A DNA stretch of 64,000 nt from Congeria kusceri (taxonomy: Eukaryota; Mollusca; Bivalvia; Myida; Dreissenidae): contig CM051036.1 in assembly GCA_027627225.1 (NCBI GenBank), positions 39,014,426-39,078,425 of the forward strand. The letters run 5' to 3'. The position numbers and the translations under genes are program-made. Each line of letters starts with the position of its first letter. Position 1 is the first letter of the stretch. Shown piece after piece: positions 47,930 through 57,799 of this stretch. The notes beneath the pieces were generated by a model. That model searched no databases. It was not told the origin of the DNA and saw only the letters and a list, made by a program, of their open reading frames with translations.

Positions 47930-48133
47930 ATATAATTCAAGGACCATAACTCCACAATTCCCAGGATGCTTTGGCTGATGATCAAACTTGACCTAGATAT
48001 TATGCCCACAAACATGTTCATGAAGTTTGGTGAAGATCATATGAAAACTGTGGAACTTACAGAGCCGAAACAAAAGTGGTTGACCGACAGACATTCACGA
48101 ACCAATATACTCCACCATCTTTGATGGGGGGCA
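47930..48133 (+). mobile_element. 3' fragment of another short element
   Basis: It contains GGACCATAACTCCACAATTC, TTCATGAAGTTTGGTGAAGA and a TTGACCGACAGACATTC tail, and ends TTTGATGGGGGGCATACAAA. The tail domain resembles the other families; the 5' half is missing. Confidence 0.6.
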
Positions 48134-48259
48134 TACAAATTACAAACAAAATGAAACTAAAACACTTAATTCACATAAGTTGCAATGACAAAGTTCTCGT
48201 TTTCAAAATTAATATGACATGACTAAAAAGTCCCCAATAAGCCAAGTCAGATGGAGAAG

Positions 48260-49215
48260 AAGACAATGTGACCATTCAATGTTACGTGAAATGTCTGCAA
48301 TTTGATGATTGGTCATGTGACCAGTTTGCCATTTGGGTCATTTGACATGTTTGGAATTCTGATCATGATTTGACATATGACAGGACTACAATTTTCATTT
48401 TGATTGACCATTTGACCTCTTTGTAATTTTGATCATGATTAGTCATGTGACCTGTTCACCTTTTTGACAATTATTGGTCAAGTGACCTGTCTGCCTTTTC
48501 GATACTTATTGGTCATGTGACCTGTCTGCCCTTGTGATCATTATTGGTCATGTGACATGGCTGCAATTTTCATTATGACTGACTATTATAGGTCATGTGA
48601 CCTGTCTGCCTTTATGATAATTATTGGTTAAGTGACCTGTTTGCCTTTTTGATCATTACTGGTCATGTGACCTGCCTGCCTTTTTTATCATTATTGGTCA
48701 AGTGACCTGTCTGCCTTTTTGATCATGATTGGTCATGTGACATGGCTGCAAGTTTCATGATGACCATTATTGGTTAAGTGACCTCTGTGTAATTCTGATC
48801 AATATTGGTCAAATGACCTATTTGCCTTTTTGATCATTATTGGTCATGTTACCTTACTGCAATTTTTATCATAATTGGTCATGTGACCTGTTTGCCATTT
48901 TCATAATTATTGGTAATGTTACATGTACCTTACTGCAATTTTGAGCATGCTTGGTCATATGACCTGTCTGCCATTTTGATCACTTTTGGTCATGTGACAG
49001 AGTGACATTTTCATCATAACTGATCATATGACTGGTTTGCCATTTTGCTCATGATCAGTCATACAACCTGACTGCCATTTTCATCAAGTTTGATCATGTG
49101 ACAGAGTGCCATTTTTATCATAACGGATCATGTGTCCTGTGTGCCATTTGATCATAATTGGTCAAGTGACAAGCATACAGTTTTGATCATGATTGTTGTG
49201 TAACTCTTTTTCCAT
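48260..49215. repeat. About 35-bp tandem array rich in GTCATGTGAC
   Basis: About 26 diverged units of ATTGGTCATGTGACCTGTCT plus GCCTTTTTGATCATT. Nine or ten units keep TCATGTGAC exactly; others have TCAAGTGAC or TCATATGAC. GGTCATGTGACC is a perfect palindrome with an E-box core. No open frame of note. Confidence 0.92.
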
Positions 49216-49499
49216 TTTAATCATGACTGCAGTGGTCAAAATTAGCACAAGTCCGTAAGCCCTGCACTTGTAAATTCTGAACTGGGCTTGCTCAGATTCT
49301 CAGTTTATATAGGTGGGTTTGTAACATTTTCTTAATCTCAAGTAATAACATAAGAATGTGGGTTTTCTTTGCCAAATTGCTAATTTTTATGACTGTGATT
49401 GGTAGAAATCATTATTAGCCATACCCGCCTTTTTAAGTCATGATAGGAAATGTCACCTGTCTGGTATTTTTTAATATTTTTCACCAAAATTTTAATATA

Positions 49500-49981
49500 A
49501 ACTAAAAGTAGTTATAATAGTTTTTTCGTAATACACTGTAATACAACACAAATATACTGTTTGTTAAATATTCTGTATTGTGTCAGTGACAAAAGAGCTA
49601 CTTTAACTTCAATTCTTCGCCTTCTCAACCAATTAATTCTCTCATGTAAAAGACAAACCATCTTGTTATGCAAATCGCTTCCAAACGTCACCAAACCATC
49701 CCGGGATAATAGCTGGACTTGCGCTCGTTAAAGTCGACTTAGAAGAAATGCGATGGAAATGCACGCTCATCAGCCCAAAATGCCATTTCTGCATTAATTG
49801 ATTGGGAAAATCATGATAGCTCAGGCATTGTTAAAGAATGTAACAAGTAAATTAGTTTTGGGTCATAGCACTTTGTGACGAATCTCCAACAGAAGCATTA
49901 GTAAATTGACTTAGCTAGCGGCCTTAATTGGTAATTTGCATTAATTTCTTGGGATTTGACAGTCAAATATTGTCTTCTCAG
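49500..49981. promoter_or_regulatory. Possible enhancer-like region with two octamer motifs
   Basis: ATGCAAAT occurs at about 49669 on the plus strand and again inverted (ATTTGCAT) at about 49934. TAATT-type cores are dense (CAACCAATTAATTC, CATTAATTGATTG, CGGCCTTAATTGG, TTGCATTAATTTC), and GC is higher than around it. The paired octamer and homeodomain cores suggest POU-class binding. This is inference only. Confidence 0.35.
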
Positions 49982-50125
49982 GAGCTTTTAATGGAACATT
50001 ACAGAGCAATGTTAGCTGTAAAAATTAAACTTTTTGCTGAATTTAAGGAAACTTCAATGCAACAACTTATTTTTGCTCAGCGCATACATGAGAAATTAAT
50101 GAGATTTCTTATCGGATGCATTTGA
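49982..50125 (+). CDS. Weak candidate exon, unknown protein
   Basis: A pyrimidine-rich stretch with TTGTCTTCTCAG precedes GAG at 49982, and the frame is open to TGA at 50123 (ELLMEHYRAMLAVKIKLFAE, then KETSMQQLIFAQRIHEKLMR). The composition looks protein-like: amphipathic, with few rare residues. No family is recognised and no partner exon was found. The sequence continues the regulatory-like region on its left, so conserved non-coding DNA is an equal alternative. It would be a terminal exon if real. Confidence 0.25.
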   Translation, partial: ELLMEHYRAMLAVKIKLFAEFKETSMQQLIFAQRIHEKLMRFLIGCI

Positions 50126-51895
50126 AACTTTCAAGAGAACGATTTTTTTTTAATTATTTTTGTGCACTACACGGTTATTATATCTCCAAAATTATTTACC
50201 AAATTATTATTATTAATATTGTTATTTTTCATTATTTCAGATTTACAGATAACAACTATTCTGCTTGATGGCTATTGACAGATAACAACTATTCTGCTTG
50301 ATGGCTATATAAATACATATATAGGATATTATTGTTTTATTGATAATAACATGAACACAGGAGTATAATATTACATTGTCCTTAGAATGGTCCAATTTAT
50401 GACCTATGTCTTCTTCTTCATGTAACAGTGTGACCACACAGCAGCAATATACGTAACAGTCATGCAGTGGGAGTATAAAGTTGGCATTATATTGTCCAGG
50501 AAAACATAGTTAAAAAGTTTTGTGCAGAGGAACAATTAAGCAGGGAAATGCTATTCACTTCCAAACAGAACAACACAAATTGTTGGTCTTGCAATTTGCA
50601 TTGCACATTTTTTTTTTTTTTTAATTGTAGTCATAATGTTATTGAAATAACAGTAAAAGGGTAACATCACAGTTCTAGAATGCCACAGCTAACTTAATCT
50701 GGTATCTTTACCCAATTCAGATAACAACATTCCTTCATAAAAGTGTTAACATAAAAACATCAAAAATATAATCAACATTTATCTTAAAACACACTTGCTT
50801 TCAGATGTCAGCACAATATTATTCTATCTTTCCAGTATAATCAAAGATCATAAAAGCAACAATAAACATTTCCTTAACTGCATCATGTTTCCCTCTAGCA
50901 ACCATTAAAATATCATTTTGACAGATTATGCTTCCAAAACTAAAAGCAAACCCTTATGATTAAAACTTATAACCTGCATTTTCTAAGACAAAAGGCATTT
51001 ATTTCTACAATTAAACATAGCTCTTCCATAAGGCATCTGATCATTTTACATGTTTAATTTTTTAATTCTCAAATATTGCGCTTTTCACTGAAATTCAAAA
51101 ACTCCATTCATTAATTGAAAGCACTTTTAGTGACGGAGGATGCATTAGTGAATCACACATTCTTTTACATATTTTGTAGAAATTGGATGGAACAAGTTTT
51201 ATGACAACATCCAGGAGCATCTTAATTGAGTTCTCTTCTCTTTTTAATACTCAAAGGTTTGGTATGAGAATATCAAATCAAATTATGTATCTCACAGCCC
51301 ATGGCAGGCCAACAATTCTAGACCCCCTTTCACAGTAGCATGTGAGACTGCCTTGTAGTTTCTGGCCTTTGCTTAACAGTGATGAGATGACATATAATGC
51401 ACCGAAGTCTGTAGTCTCCAAAACAATCAACCATTTGCAAAAACGTAGATCGCTCCGCCTTTCTGTTTGTCTAAGGTTGTTTGTCCAAGGATTTGAAGTA
51501 AATTGATTCGATTATGCAACCATGTGCTATTATTTACCACTGAAATATAAACCCATAATTGGTCAACTCAGTCCTTGATTGACTTGTAAGTATCTACTGG
51601 TCAATTCTTATTCCATTCAGATATGAGTTATAAATACAAATGTACAAAGTACAAAATCTTAACAGAATAAAGTGTGAAACTTATTTCGCATCATATACAA
51701 GACCTTTACAGTTTTTACCATTGATGTACTAAACTACTCCCCATATATTTATTCATAAAGGATTATTTTCCTTTCACCGATAGGTCAAGTTTTTTCGTGC
51801 TTTCCAAGCTTTATAATCTGATCTTCGTGTTACCTAGGCTAACAGTTAAACACAAGATATCCAAGTACAATGATTGGACAAACACTTAATTTAAA
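50126..51895. other. Unique AT-rich DNA
   Basis: GACAGATAACAACTATTCTG plus CTTGATGGCTAT is duplicated in tandem at about 50245-50308. Otherwise no repeats are seen over 1.7 kb, which is unusual for this window. A reverse frame (VTLLHEEEDIGHKLDHSKDN at about 50375-50437) reads protein-like but has no acceptor. Confidence 0.35.
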
Positions 51896-52335
51896 TATGA
51901 GATGTGTCGTGGGAAACCCGGGCTTAATGCATCTGCGTAAAGCGTGAACCTGTATTAGCCTGTGCAGCCCGCACAGGCTAATCGGGGACAACACTTTCCA
52001 CCTACAGTGGATTTCTGTTTAGAAGAGACTTCCATGAAACAGAAAATGCCATAAAAGTGGAGAGTGTCGGCCTAGATTAGCCTTGCGGACTGCACAGGCT
52101 AATCCTGGACGACACTTAAGCACATGCATTAAGCCCAGTTTTCCAGTCCGCACAGGCTAATCGGGGACAACACTTTCCACCTACAGTGGATTTCTGTTTA
52201 GAAGAGACTTCCTTGAAACAGAAAATGCCATAAAAGTGGAGTGTCAGCCTAGATTAGCCTTGCGGACTGCACAGGCTAATCCTGGACGACACTTAAGCAC
52301 ATGCATTAAGCCCAGTTTGTCAACGACACACCTCA
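51896..52335. mobile_element. Palindromic MITE family P with internal tandem duplication
   Basis: The ends are ATGAGATGTGTCGTGGGAAA and, inverted, ATGAGGTGTGTCGTTGAC. The centre plus right arm (from GCACAGGCTAATCGGGGACA to CATTAAGCCCAGTTT) is present twice, at about 51970-52144 and 52148-52318, almost identical. The internal duplication is therefore younger than the insertion. Confidence 0.88.
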
Positions 52336-52495
52336 TATGATTACTGCAATATACCCGGTATTCACAAATCAATCTATAAAAAAAGACCTGAAAAAAGCAT
52401 ACAAAATAATCAATACTTAACACGAATGTTTTCTGATGAGAATAACAATCATAGCCATCAGAACATACTGTATTACCTTCTTCATTTTTCATCAG

Positions 52496-52580
52496 GAGGA
52501 TGCTTCAGCTGCACTTCAACATATGGAAGTCCTTGGGAATTCAAAGTGACTTTGACACAGACAAGTTTGACATATTATGA
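52496..52580 (+). CDS. Candidate exon, strand uncertain
   Basis: On the plus strand a textbook acceptor (CTTCTTCATTTTTCATCAG) precedes an open phase-1 frame: R, MLQLHFNIWKSLGIQSDFDT, DKFDIL, stop at 52578. On the minus strand the same segment is open too (VKLVCVKVTLNSQGLPYVEV, QLKHPPDEK, stop at 52489). That peptide reads more protein-like but has no good acceptor before it. GC is clearly above the surroundings. I do not recognise either peptide. Only one strand can be real, and both could be chance. Confidence 0.3.
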
Positions 52581-52630
52581 TTACTGATTTTTAACAATAA
52601 TACATCCAAAATGATAATTCAAGAGAACAT

Positions 52631-52750
52631 AAAGTAGTGATGCTTTATAGTATTACTGACTGTTACAAAAGTGACATAGTTAACGTTCACAAAGTAGTGA
52701 TGCTTTATAGTATTACTGACTGTTACAAAAGTGACACAGTTAACGAACAC
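52631..52750. repeat. 60-bp tandem duplication
   Basis: AAAGTAGTGATGCTTTATAG through GTTAACG(T/A)(T/A)CAC occurs twice in a row, differing at only a few positions. Confidence 0.95.
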
Positions 52751-53388
52751 AATGTGACATGTATTCTCTTAATCTTGAGGAAATTAGTGCTAACATGTTT
52801 GCAATCATGTCAAAAGCTTGGACCTTGGACTGCAGTTATAGCAAGCCACAACAGGTAACTCTTTAAGATAAACAAGAAGAAATATTTTTCAAAGTACATC
52901 CTGAGCCAGAAAATCACTTTGATGTGTCTGAAAACTAGAGTAAGAAAGTTCTAGATAAGTATTAATACCAGGGACATGCATGTTTTCTCACACACAAGCA
53001 CACAACACAAGGACAGATCTTGAATGGTTTTTGACTGACATATTCAGAACTTCAAAAAAAAGTTAAACTGTATATTCTCATAAAGTTATAGTACTGACAT
53101 CAAAATATTGAAGCGAAAAGTAAAACAAAAAGGCTATCAGTTTCTTCTCTTGTCAATTTTAGGATCATTTAAATGCTTTGTAGTCAATCAGTTGTTTCCT
53201 TTTCTAGGTTTAAAGCCATTATGGTTAATACATCTGTTCATTTTTGGAGCAGATAAATCTGATTCTGTGACTAGAATCTAATGGCTAAAACTGTTCCAGA
53301 TCTTAGGATAAATTTGTCTTGTAATAATACAACAGCAATTAATGAGCATTAATTAGGCCAAAACAAACAAGTTCTATGTTTCCTTGTA
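52751..53388. other. Unique AT-rich DNA
   Basis: No gene or repeat copy recognised. Confidence 0.35.
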
Positions 53389-54238
53389 ACCTTGGACCCG
53401 CAGACCTTGACTGAGGAGCATGTTTGTGGTATGCGACACATCATCTGGTCATGGGAAAAAATAATCTGAAGTAATTTAGAAACCCAGGCTTTTGGAAGTT
53501 ATAGAGCGAAAAGAAAATTCCTTGACCTTTGACCTTGAATTGTGACCTTGACCTTTGACTGAGGACAATGGGAGATGTACACAACATATTGGCTGGTCAA
53601 GGGAAATAATAATCTGAAGTAATATTAAAATCCTTCCAGACGTTCAGAAGTTATAGTAACAGAAATCCTTGACCTTTGACCTTAAATTGTGACCTTGACC
53701 TTTGACAGACGATCATGGGAGTTGTATGCGACACATTGTCTGGTCATTTTAGACTTTTAGAAGCTATGGAGTGCAAACAAAAATAATTGATCTTTAACCT
53801 TGAATTGTGACCTTCAACTTTGATTGACGATCATAGGAGTTGTACATGACACATTGTCTGGTCATGAGGAATAATCATATGCAGTTATATTAAAATTCTT
53901 CTAAGCGTTAAGAAGTTCAGAGTGGAAACGAAAAATGACCTTTGAACTTGAATTGTGACCTTTACCTTGGACCGTCGAGCATGGGAGTTGTATGCCACAC
54001 ATTGTCTGGTCATGGGGAATAATAATCTAGAGTTATATTAAGATCCTTCAAGAAGTTCAGAACTTATGGAGTGGAAAAGAAACTTCATGAAATTGACCTT
54101 GAATTGTGACCTTGACCTTTTACCGACAAGCATGGCAGTTGTACGCGCCACATCGTCTGGTCATGGGGAATTATAATCTGAAGTTATATTAAAATCCACG
54201 GATGGTGCCACTAGAATATGCCCTCCTTTGGGGGCATT
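53389..54238 (+). mobile_element. Element with about 140-bp core (TGACCTTGACCTTTGAC)
   Basis: Five or six diverged units carry CTTGACCTTTGACCTTGAAT, TGTGACCTTGACCTTTGAC, ACACATTGTCTGGTCATGGG, AATAATAATCTGAAGTTATA and TTAAAATCCTTC. It ends ATGCCCTCCTTTGGGGGCAT, a hairpin. The left boundary is unclear. The core shares the TGACCTTGACC motif with the 18.3-kb family but otherwise differs. Confidence 0.7.
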
Positions 54239-54483
54239 AAAAAAACTCAATCCCTACCCTACGTTACTTTTTTGAGACCATTGCCCGAAACACACAATTT
54301 ATTTCGTTTGGCCTTAGTAGCTTGGGGTATAAAAAAAAGTCCCAAACTTTTCTCTTTTCAGATTTTATTATAATTTTAATATAATCTGCTGTGTGTAAGT
54401 AAATAAACATATAGAAATAGTGTTATCTATAAATACTAAATAGCAAACCCCACCTTATTAAGGCATGTATGAGACGTACTGAA

Positions 54484-54592
54484 CTATGCCGCGTCAAGCC
54501 TTGCACTGCAGCTACTGGCGCCTTTGGCAGCACTCTCCAATCTCTGCTTTCCATTCTGACCATCTTTCATCTGTAACAAGCCTCCGTCCGTC
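54484..54592 (-). CDS. Candidate 3'-terminal coding exon, unknown protein
   Basis: On the minus strand an acceptor TTATATTTCAG is followed by a phase-1 exon of 35 residues (TDGGLLQMKDGQNGKQRLES, then AAKGASSCSARLDAA) ending in TAG. An AATAAA lies about 115 nt downstream (plus-strand 54364-54369). Codons are purine-first biased (GAC GGA GGC, AAA GAT GGT, AAG CAG AGA), and GC is well above the neighbourhood. Upstream exons would lie to the right, beyond 54593, and none is recognised. The plus strand also has a 35-codon open frame (MPRQALHCSYWRLWQHS...), so chance cannot be excluded. Confidence 0.4.
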
Positions 54593-55091
54593 CTGAAATA
54601 TAATTCTGAATTGTTATTCTTCAGAATCTCAGAATTTTGTACCCAAGAGGGTTAATGAAAAGCCGCTGACACATAGCAATTATGCGCCTACTAATTAAAT
54701 CTGGTAGCATGCAAGTATTTACCGAAATAGAATCATTGTTCATCAGACCTTTGAGATGCCAACAATTTGCATACGATTAAGAATCAGAAGGAACAAAATA
54801 CAAGTTAATTGTTGGAGTTGGAATATAAAGAAAAGACAGGATGAAAAAAGAAATATTGATCATAATTATCTTCCATAGAGGCAGTTGACAATACGTCGGC
54901 AGATCAAATTAATTTACAAAAGGATTGTAAATGTATTAAATCGACAATAGTTTCTAATCAAGTATGTAATGTACCAAGAACTAAATCCATCCAAGAAAAT
55001 CTGCATACAACAAGTACAGAGGGAGGCTTGATGTATTCTTTATTACAATAAATCATGACTACCAGCATAAGATGTTTCAACTATATCTGCT
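54593..55091. other. Unique DNA, intron-like if the 54.5-kb exon is real
   Basis: AT-rich sequence with one CAATTTGCATACGATTAAG homeodomain/octamer-like patch near 54765. No repeat copy. Confidence 0.35.
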
Positions 55092-55790
55092 AGTTGGCGG
55101 AAGCCAATGGTTTTTTGAGAGGGTGATTTCCAAAACAGGTATCGCGGAAAACTACTTCTTTTCTTTGCAGGCTACGAGTCAGTACATCGGAGTCTGAACG
55201 GGTTCTTCTTCAAAACAGCAAAAAATTACAAATGTTTTCTTACCTTTTAATTATTTAAGATAATATATGTCATGTGTATCATTATGTGTATATCATGTGA
55301 TTTATTACAATTACAGTTTCTAAAAGTCAATTTATTAAAAATGTTCCGTCAAATAAATGGCACCCCTATTTTCACTATTTACTTGAATGTAACCGAATTA
55401 TTCACCTGGGTGTCCCACTAAATTAATGCACTACATCGGTTATTATTGACTTGTTTTGAAAGTGTAATTTTGTTTGTTTGTTTGTTTGGATTTTTTGCCG
55501 TATTCAACAGTATTTCAATCATATAATGGCGGTCATTTAATCTACTCACACTTTTTCTTGGTAAGCTGGTTTACCAGTACTAAGTGCACATATTTATGCC
55601 AGTAGCTGACAACTGCCGTACTTGAATCAGAGGTAGGGCCGTAGAAATAATTTCATGACCAATCCCCACACAAGTTATGTGGCCGGGCTGGGAATAGAAC
55701 CCGCGATCCTCGGATTTGTAGTCCAGCGCTCTACCAACTGAGCTAGCCTGCCCAGCTAGTTTCTTTTGTCGCCAACAGTCTTTCTACTTT
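55092..55790 (+). mobile_element. Second copy of the GTTGGCG element, interrupted by a SINE
   Basis: Left GTTGGCGGAAGCCAA and right TCGCCAACAGTC match the 20267-21195 element, with the shared block GCAGGCTACGAGTCAGTA. The SINE at 55466-55752 lies inside it near the right end. Confidence 0.5.
55466..55752 (-). mobile_element. tRNA-headed SINE, full length
   Basis: The head at 55681-55752 on the minus strand has GGCAGGCTAGCTCAGTTGG, an altered B box (GTTCTATTCCC) and ACA at the anticodon position. The body has a short deletion after CTACGGCC (the CATTCTCCCC block is missing). The tail is GGCAAAAAATCC and (CAAA)n. Confidence 0.9.
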
Positions 55791-55940
55791 GTCAGAGTTT
55801 TTAAAAAAAAATTTAGGGGAGTTCTTGTTAAATCCTTAATTATGACCATTAAAAGGACCTATCCACAGAATGGCAGATTGACAATTTCCAAAAGATTTGC
55901 GAAAGATTCCAAACAGAAAATACCACTACACATGTATATA

Positions 55941-56018
55941 TCGATGGTTGAATTTTAAACTGGTGTATGTGCTTAACATTTCTATATAAGATACACTAGT
56001 ATTGCATTCAACCCTCGA
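55941..56018 (-). repeat. 78-bp hairpin element, copy 2
   Basis: On the minus strand it reads TCGAGGGTTGAATGCAATAC, then TAGTGTATCTTATATAGAAA, TGTTAAGCACATACACC and an inverted second arm closing with CAACCATCGA. It aligns end to end with the plus-strand copy at 34433-34510, with equal length and a shared loop ATATAG(G/A)AATGTTAAGCA. Confidence 0.75.
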
Positions 56019-56359
56019 TATATAGAAGCTACATGTATATAACACTCCAGACACAGAATATACTGGAAATAATGTGTCAAGAATGAATGACATTCACCAT
56101 ATTTTTTAAGTCATCAAGACCAGGGAAAAACCTCAAAGTAACGATTGTTCGCATTAAACCTTTTATCCATTTTATATATCATGTCACATTTTGCTTTTTC
56201 TCCATATACAAGATGGTAAACGGGCAAAATATAGTTCCCAATATAAAATAAAATACTTCTAGAAATGTATCAAAGTTCTTCATCAAGTGAATATATCTTG
56301 GTATAATAAGAAGTGTAATAAAATAAGATTGTTTACCTTTTTAGAGTGTATGCTCTTTT
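56019..56359. other. Unique AT-rich spacer
   Basis: No feature recognised. Confidence 0.35.
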
Positions 56360-57799
56360 ATTAGCTCACCTGAGCACTAAGTGCTCGGTGAGCTATTGGT
56401 ATAGGGGACCTCTCCGGCCTCGTCCATCGTCTGTCATCCATATGCCGTCAACAATTTGGACCGTTATCATGATAAAGACTACATTTTTTATTAAATCTTG
56501 ACCTAACTTGCACGGTTCGTGTATGACCATAAAATCTCGGATGGGATTGTTATTGGGTCAGATCACACCAGTAACACCAGAGTGCCCCTATTTCATGCAA
56601 AAAAAGTGCAAAAATGCCCCTTTCCAACGTTTAGACTTTATTTTCCATCCAATCTTAACCAAACATTCACAGTTTCTGTATGACCATCAGATCTCAGCAG
56701 ACGTCAAAAATGGGCAAGACCATCTTTCAAATCAGAGTTATTGCCCTTTGTTTATTAAAAAAATATACAAAAATGGACATTATTCAGGATAGAGACTTCA
56801 TTTTTCATCCAATCTTCACCAATCTTGCAAAGTTTGTCTATTACGATGAGATTACAGTTGAAGTCAAAGATAAGCAAGATCTGACCAGAAACACCAGAGT
56901 TATTGCCCTTTGTTTGTGAAAAAAATATGCAAAAATGGACATTATTCAGGATAAAGACTTAATTTTTCATCCAATCTTCACCAGTCTAGCAAAGTTTGTC
57001 TAAGACCATAAGATTAAAGGTGAAGTCGAATATAAGCAAGATCGGACCAGAAACACCAGAGTTATTGCCCTTTGTTTGTGAAAAAAATACGCAAAAATGG
57101 ACATTAATCAGGATAGAGACTTCATTTTTCATCCAATCTTCACCAATCGTGTACAGTTTGTCTATGAAAGTAAGACTACAGGTGAAGTCGAATAAAAAGA
57201 TGATCAGGCCAGAAAAACCAGAGTTATTGCCCCTTGTTTTTGGAAAAAGACATCAACAAGTTATCAATGATTGTCTTGCACACATAATTTTTGATTCAAT
57301 GTTGACCAAACTTACAGAGTTTGCACATGACCATAAAAATTGATTGATAAAATTTGACTTCCAACAGTTGCAAAACTTGCATACAGTTATTTGTACATGC
57401 AACACTGATGTCTTCAGAGCCTGCATTTACATCATTTATCATCACTGGACAGAAAATTATCAAAGAAAAAGCAAAACTTTATCTTATAGCACAGCCATCA
57501 CAATTATTGCATTGCAACTAGTTCTCCAAAACTGTTTGCAAAAAAGACAAAATCTACTGTTTCCGCATTTTCCAGAATTGTCAATGATTTGAGAACCATT
57601 AGCAAACAAAAACGCACATCCACTACCCAACTTGTACTTTAGTTAGCCCATTGCAGTAACTGATGTTTTAAATCAAAATTGATCCTATCCCTCTCTGCAT
57701 ATTGTTCAGATACCTTAATTTTCAAACCTGTCACAACAGTATGGTCTTCATCTGTACCAGTTCTCAGGTGCGCGCTTTGGGTCATCATGGCCCTCTTGT
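56360..57799 (-). mobile_element. Pearl-like element, family 3, uninterrupted copy
   Basis: It is read on the minus strand. The head is ACAAGAGGGCCATGATGACC then CAAAGCGCGCACCTGAGAAC. The core units have GGGCAATAACTCTGGTGTTT, CTTATATTCGACTTCACC and TGCAAGATTGGTGAAGATTG. The 3' end is the hairpin GAGCACTTAGTGCTC, AGGTGAGCTAATA. It provides the pre-insertion state for the element at 41511-42467: positions 57437-57438 are the single TA. The open frames at 56508-57592 arise from the core units. Confidence 0.85.

Noticed and set aside
50375..50437. Minus-strand peptide VTLLHEEEDIGHKLDHSKDN
   Set aside because: It reads protein-like for 20 residues, but no acceptor precedes it and the frame degrades into an AT-rich duplication.
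56508..57592. Overlapping ORFs of 79-115 codons with similar peptides
   Set aside because: They translate successive 150-bp core units of a pearl-like element; frames shift between units and no protein domain appears.
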